Part shown: positions 60,152-64,000 of the stretch, one piece after another | Layout of the letters: the number at the start of each line of letters is the position of its first letter | Position numbering within the stretch: position 1 is the first letter of the stretch | Source: Paractinoplanes polyasparticus | GTDB lineage: Bacteria > Actinomycetota > Actinomycetes > Mycobacteriales > Micromonosporaceae | NCBI RefSeq assembly: GCF_019710575.1 | Contig: NZ_JAHWFK010000004.1 | Span: 124,001-188,000 of the forward strand | Direction of reading: 5' to 3' | Length of the DNA stretch: 64,000 nt | The notes under the pieces: generated by a model | What the model was told of the DNA's origin: nothing | Database searches by the model: none | Seen by the model: only the letters and a program-made list of their open reading frames with translations | Made by a program: the position numbers and the translations under genes

Positions 60152-63037
60152 TCAGTGATCGTCGATGACCTGCCGCAGGTACTGCTGCAGGCCGTGAAAC
60201 TCGTCCCGCAGCTGATGCAGGACCGGGCCGGCGTGGCTCAGGTCGCTACGGCGGCCCTGATCCTCCAGAGACTGGCACAGCGAGGCGATGCTGCCGGCGC
60301 CGAGGCTGCCGGCGGCGCCGCTGAGGCGATGCGCGGCGGTGATGACGGCGTTCGGGTCGTTGCCGGGAATAGCCTCGTTCAGGGCTGCTAGTTGCAGGGG
60401 CCCGTCGTCGAGGAAGGTGGTGATCATGGCAGTGAGGGTTTGCGGTGTGACGTAGGAGCGCAGCTGGTCGAGCCGGGTGGTCACCTCCGTGACCGCGGCC
60501 GCCGGTTCGGCTGGTGTCTGGTCCTGGTCTGCTGGGGCGTTGGCCACAGGGTCGGTGTGCCAGCGATGGACAGCTGTGATGAGGTCGTCCGGATCGTAGG
60601 GCTTGGTCAGGTAGTCGTCCATGCCGGCTTGCAGACACCGCTCACGGTCGGACTTGAGTGCCGCAGCCGTCAGTCCGATGATCGGAGTCCGCCGACTCGG
60701 TGGACCATCGTTGTCCACCTGGCCGGCATCGTTGTGTTGTTCCTGCGCTCGCCAGCGGCGGGTCGCTTCATAGCCGTCCACGCGCGGCATCTGGCAGTCC
60801 ATCAGCACGACGTCGTACGGGCCTCGGCCGAGGTACTGCAGCGCTTCTTCGCCGTCTCGGGCCACATCGACCTGGTATCCGGCGCCGTCCAGCACGCCGG
60901 TGGCAACCAGCTGGTTGGTGTCATTGTCTTCCACCAGCAACACCCGGCCCTGCTCGACGAGCGGCTGCGAGGAGGGCAACGCATGCTGCTCCGTGCTCTG
61001 CGGGAACGACCCGCCCGCGGCCAGGCGGATCAGTGCGTCGAACAGCTGTGATTGCTGCACCGGTTTCGTCACCGTGCACGTGATGCCTGCTTGCTCGGCG
61101 ACTGCGGCGGGCACCGGCTCCGTCGACAGCAGAATGACCGGTACGGGGGCGATGTAAGGGTCGCTGTGGATACGGGCCGCTACCTCGAGGCCGTCTTCGC
61201 CGGGCATGACGTGGTCCATCAGCACGACGTCGAACCGCTGATCGACATCGGCTGCCTCCTGCAACTGTTGCAGCGCTTCGTTGCCGGACGCCGCCGTCGA
61301 GGGATGCATCTTCCAACTGGAGAGTTGTTCGCTGATCAGGCGCCGGCTGGAGGGATTGTCGTCGACGATCAACACGCGCCAGTTACGCAGACGGGCGGTC
61401 ACGTCCGAGGCCGGCTCCTGCTCCTGCTCCGTAGCGTCCCGCCGAAGGGAAACCTCGCACCAGAATGTGCTGCCCTGTCCCGGCTGGCTGTCTACGCCGA
61501 CCCGGCCGCCCATCGCATGGGCCAGTTCCCGGCAGATCGCCAAGCCCAACCCGGTGCCCCCGAACCGGCGGGTCGTCGAAGAGTCCGCCTGGGTGAAAGC
61601 GCCGAACAACCGGTCGCCGTCGGCCGGGTCGACACCGATCCCGGTGTCGGTCACCTCCAACCGCAGCCACACCCGATCGTCAGACGGCTCAAGCCCCACC
61701 GCCGGCGTCAGTGATGTCGCCCCGGCCGGCCGGATGGTGATGACAACCTCTCCGGATTCGGTGAACTTGATGGCGTTGGTCGTGAAGTTCAGCAAGATCT
61801 GCCGCAGCCGTACCGGATCGCCGCACACCCACGCCGGCAGCGCCGGATCGCATATCCCGAGCAGTTCCAGGTTCTTCGCGCGAGCGTTCTCCCGCATCAG
61901 ATCCAGAACGTCTTCCAGCATCGCGCACAGATTGATCGGCACATCATCGAGGACCAGCGCGCCAGCCTCGATCTTGGAGAAGTCGAGGATGTCGGTGATC
62001 ACCGCGATCAAGGCCCGTCCTGCCGAGCGGATGCTTTCGGTGTAGCGGCGCTGCGTGTCGTCGAGATCCGTCTTCAGCAGCAGCCCGGTAAGCCCGATGA
62101 CACCATTCATCGGCGTCCGGATCTCATGACTCATCGTCGCCAAGAACTCCGACTTCGCCTCGGTCGCCGCCAGCGCCTCGTCGCGGGCCGCCCCGATGAC
62201 GTGCACCGACGTGTTCACCGCATCAGCTAGCTCCGCGAACTCCGCCATGCCCGAGACCGGCGCCCGAGACTCCAGATCCCCGGCCGCGACCCGCTTCGCC
62301 GCGCCGATCACCCGCCCGATCGGCCTGACGACGGCAAGCGTCACTACCAAGCCGACCCCCGCCGCCAGCAGCACACAACCCGCCACACCCCACAAGATCA
62401 GATTCAGCGTACGGGCGGCATTCGCGGCACTCAGATGCTCGTACTCCTCCAGCCTCTCCAACTCGTTGTTCCGTAACTGCTCCACCAAACCCTGGATGAC
62501 GGCCATGTCATCGGCGCCACGGCCGGTCAGCACGACCCGCTGAGCGGCGGTAAAGCCTGCGGTGCGACGCACCTGGATCGACTCGGCGAGTTCGGCCAGT
62601 TTGCTCCTCAACGGGGCGTCCAACCGCTGCACGAGCAGCCGCTGGCCAGGATCGTCACTGACCAGCGCCGTCAACGTGGCAAGATCGCCGTCCAACGCCG
62701 CCACGGCACGCTGATAGGGAGCCAGATAACGCTCCTGATTCGTCAGCAGGAACCCGCGTTGACCCCGCTCGGCATTCAGGATGTCCCTTCGAACGGCCGC
62801 GATCTGATCCAACACCTGCCGGTTCTTCCGGTAGGCCCCCTGGTCGTGCACAAGTGCCTCGATACGGAAATACGAGATCGCCGCAATCACACCCAGCCCC
62901 AGCAACACCGTCAGATAACCGGCCGCCAACACCTGACGCACCGTCACCCGCCACCGGCGAACCGACCCGTCCCGCCCGCGCGCAACGCCCGCCCCGCCAC
63001 TGATCTCCTGACGCTCGCCAGAACCTTCGCCATCCAC
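60152..63037 (-). CDS. Membrane hybrid histidine kinase, CHASE3-HAMP-HisKA-HATPase-REC-REC-HPt
   Basis: 961 aa. TM1 about 36-56, CHASE3 57-205 ([15 protein letters not shown]), TM2 about 212-236, HAMP 237-290, HisKA with H304 in [14 protein letters not shown], HATPase_c ([26 protein letters not shown]), receiver 1 with D608, receiver 2 with D747, and a C-terminal HPt with H903 in [14 protein letters not shown]. This is a complete internal phosphorelay. GTG 63037 is the most upstream start; a GTG at codon 31 (VTVRQVL) is possible. No output regulator is adjacent. Confidence 0.94.
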   Translation of the reverse strand: MDGEGSGERQEISGGAGVARGRDGSVRRWRVTVRQVLAAGYLTVLLGLGVIAAISYFRIEALVHDQGAYRKNRQVLDQIAAVRRDILNAERGQRGFLLTNQERYLAPYQRAVAALDGDLATLTALVSDDPGQRLLVQRLDAPLRSKLAELAESIQVRRTAGFTAAQRVVLTGRGADDMAVIQGLVEQLRNNELERLEEYEHLSAANAARTLNLILWGVAGCVLLAAGVGLVVTLAVVRPIGRVIGAAKRVAAGDLESRAPVSGMAEFAELADAVNTSVHVIGAARDEALAATEAKSEFLATMSHEIRTPMNGVIGLTGLLLKTDLDDTQRRYTESIRSAGRALIAVITDILDFSKIEAGALVLDDVPINLCAMLEDVLDLMRENARAKNLELLGICDPALPAWVCGDPVRLRQILLNFTTNAIKFTESGEVVITIRPAGATSLTPAVGLEPSDDRVWLRLEVTDTGIGVDPADGDRLFGAFTQADSSTTRRFGGTGLGLAICRELAHAMGGRVGVDSQPGQGSTFWCEVSLRRDATEQEQEPASDVTARLRNWRVLIVDDNPSSRRLISEQLSSWKMHPSTAASGNEALQQLQEAADVDQRFDVVLMDHVMPGEDGLEVAARIHSDPYIAPVPVILLSTEPVPAAVAEQAGITCTVTKPVQQSQLFDALIRLAAGGSFPQSTEQHALPSSQPLVEQGRVLLVEDNDTNQLVATGVLDGAGYQVDVARDGEEALQYLGRGPYDVVLMDCQMPRVDGYEATRRWRAQEQHNDAGQVDNDGPPSRRTPIIGLTAAALKSDRERCLQAGMDDYLTKPYDPDDLITAVHRWHTDPVANAPADQDQTPAEPAAAVTEVTTRLDQLRSYVTPQTLTAMITTFLDDGPLQLAALNEAIPGNDPNAVITAAHRLSGAAGSLGAGSIASLCQSLEDQGRRSDLSHAGPVLHQLRDEFHGLQQYLRQVIDDH

Positions 63038-63048
63038 GCGCCGAGACT

Positions 63049-63080
63049 AAATCCCTTCCGGCATCTTATATGGCGTTATC
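63049..63080. promoter_or_regulatory. AT-rich promoter region of the membrane hybrid kinase
   Basis: On the minus strand TATAAG (63063-63068) is a possible -10 within CCATATAAGATGCCGGAAGGGA, about 26 bases before the GTG. It is an imperfect inverted copy of the sequence at 60094-60117. Confidence 0.3.
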
Positions 63081-63395
63081 CCCCTATCCATCAGCTCTGC
63101 CGCGTTCATCCCTACGGGCCGGCCGGACAGGTTCCGCCAGTGAACGGAAGCAGTCGAGCCGCCGACAAGGACAGCCGCCACAACCTGCCGGAGGCGGCTC
63201 CGTGCCTATGACGAGTTTGGGCTCCGCAGCTACCAGGGCGTGATTAGCTGTCACGGTGGACACCACCACGCGCGCCAAGGACCACGTGCGCCAGGTGTTG
63301 CCGGATTCTCTCCAGGGCTTGGATGCAACTCTATTCGGCGGGCCCAGCGCGGATTCGTACGCGGGCTGGAAGTCACGAGTCAAACGGTCCACCAC

Positions 63396-63578
63396 TCAGG
63401 GCGCGACGAGACTTGGACCATTGCGGCCCTCGATGTGCTGCCAGCCGTCGGCTACGGCACCCGACCGAAGGACGCGCGCGCCCGACCCACTTAGCATGAC
63501 CAGGGCCGTGTGGCCGCCCGAGATTTCGTCGACCGTTCTTTGGTACCAGACGATCTGGGTCAGCTCTAGGTCGATCAC
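63396..63578 (-). CDS. Small ORF with coding character, possibly a remnant
   Basis: 60 aa from GTG: begins MIDLELTQIVWYQRTVDEI, then SGGHTALVMLSGSGARV, ends NGPSLVAP. The frame is open upstream to about 63657 with plausible protein (FRGARFHRLNNSADV) but no start codon, so this may be the 3' part of a broken gene. Family not recognised. Confidence 0.35.
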   Translation of the reverse strand: MIDLELTQIVWYQRTVDEISGGHTALVMLSGSGARVLRSGAVADGWQHIEGRNGPSLVAP

Positions 63579-63890
63579 GTCCGCCGAGTTGTTGAGTCGG
63601 TGGAATCTGGCTCCGCGGAAACCGTGCCCCGGAGATTTCGCACGGTCACAGGCGCCTCAGCCTACTGAGAGTTCCTAACCTCGTTGATTTGCAGTTCTAC
63701 AAAGCTCCCGGCCTCGCTCACATGCCGATCGTCGCCGACCTCGTCCACGGAATCAATCTCGGCAGGCACGACTCGGCGGATGTACTCACATCGGCTGACT
63801 CGAAAATAGGCATTGAGTTGGCAGGCGGCAGCGCCGGGGCGGAGCCTCGGCAGGTTCTTTGCGGTTGACCTGGTGACGGCCTGGTGGCTG
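63579..63890. other. Region with a start-less open frame on the minus strand
   Basis: On the minus strand a frame from about 63867 to a stop near 63675 reads NAYFRVSRCEYIRRVVPAEI and on to VELQINEVRNSQ. It looks protein-like but has no good start. Together with the neighbouring small ORF it suggests decayed genes. Confidence 0.3.
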
Positions 63891-64000
63891 TTATGCCAGA
63901 GCTGGTTCGTCGCGAACGGTAAGGGTGACCTTCTGCCCGGTTATGCGTTCGAGTTGATGGATCAGGTTGTGCTGGTGACGTTGGTGGTAACGGCTGTCGT
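63891..64000 (-). CDS. C-terminal end of a gene running in from the right
   Basis: 35 codons and a TAA stop: begins DSRYHQRHQHNLIHQL, ends TLTVRDEPALA. The basic, His/Arg-rich helix recalls ends of some transposases, but too little is visible to assign a family. The start lies beyond the window. Confidence 0.4.
   Translation of the reverse strand, partial: DSRYHQRHQHNLIHQLERITGQKVTLTVRDEPALA

Noticed and set aside
63084..63395. 103-codon minus-strand frame and overlapping 140-codon plus-strand frame
   Set aside because: Neither shows a family motif or ribosome site, and they contradict each other.

Overview
The window is GC-rich (about 70 percent) with short gaps, many 4-nt start/stop overlaps, GTG/TTG starts, Tat and lipoprotein signals, LuxR-type LAL regulators, a SigE-family sigma factor, a lysX gene and -10-only leaderless promoters. 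This points to an actinomycete, most likely a member of the Micromonosporaceae such as Actinoplanes. The family-level guess is inference. No rRNA, tRNA or CRISPR was seen.

Left part (1-11.7 kb): the 3' end of an ABC importer ATPase runs into a coupled catabolic cluster: an amidohydrolase-like DUF6282 protein, a lactonase-type metallo-hydrolase, two 3-hydroxyisobutyrate-dehydrogenase-like reductases, a cupin and a two-domain carboxymuconolactone decarboxylase-like protein. A convergent SDR gene has a perfect inverted-repeat operator. Then come a decayed quinone oxidoreductase, a GntR regulator with a small membrane protein, a type-B carboxylesterase, a stand-alone RarA-C-like protein, a pterin-dehydratase/VOC fusion and a 5'-truncated lysophospholipase.

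Middle (11.7-49 kb): small single genes include an orphan proteasome-like Ntn hydrolase. A six-gene LacI-controlled sugar operon follows (LacI, binding protein, two permeases, GH130 phosphorylase, Tat-exported toroid protein). Next are a CocE/NonD hydrolase, two AraC paralogues, a LAL regulator with two alpha/beta hydrolases, and a CHASE3 histidine kinase. A coupled five-gene set follows (LAL regulator, patatin, macrolide-type glycosyltransferase, small membrane protein, anchored alpha/beta protein). The rest includes alcohol dehydrogenase, an SDR with an internal deletion, methyltransferase, HAD, MazG, LLM oxidoreductase, a Tat esterase and lysX coupled to a DMT transporter.

Right part (49-64 kb): a SigE-family sigma gene is cut inside its region-4 helix-turn-helix, and a large serine recombinase starts about 70 bp later, so this looks like the left end of an integrated element. 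The element carries an AT-richer orphan membrane protein, a replication-relaxation protein, two copies of a small protein, and an origin-like stretch of direct and inverted repeats near 55.1-55.5 kb. Its right end was not found. Beyond lie an LpqC-like lipoprotein esterase and two large hybrid histidine kinases with no DNA-binding output domain. The last kilobase holds only fragments.
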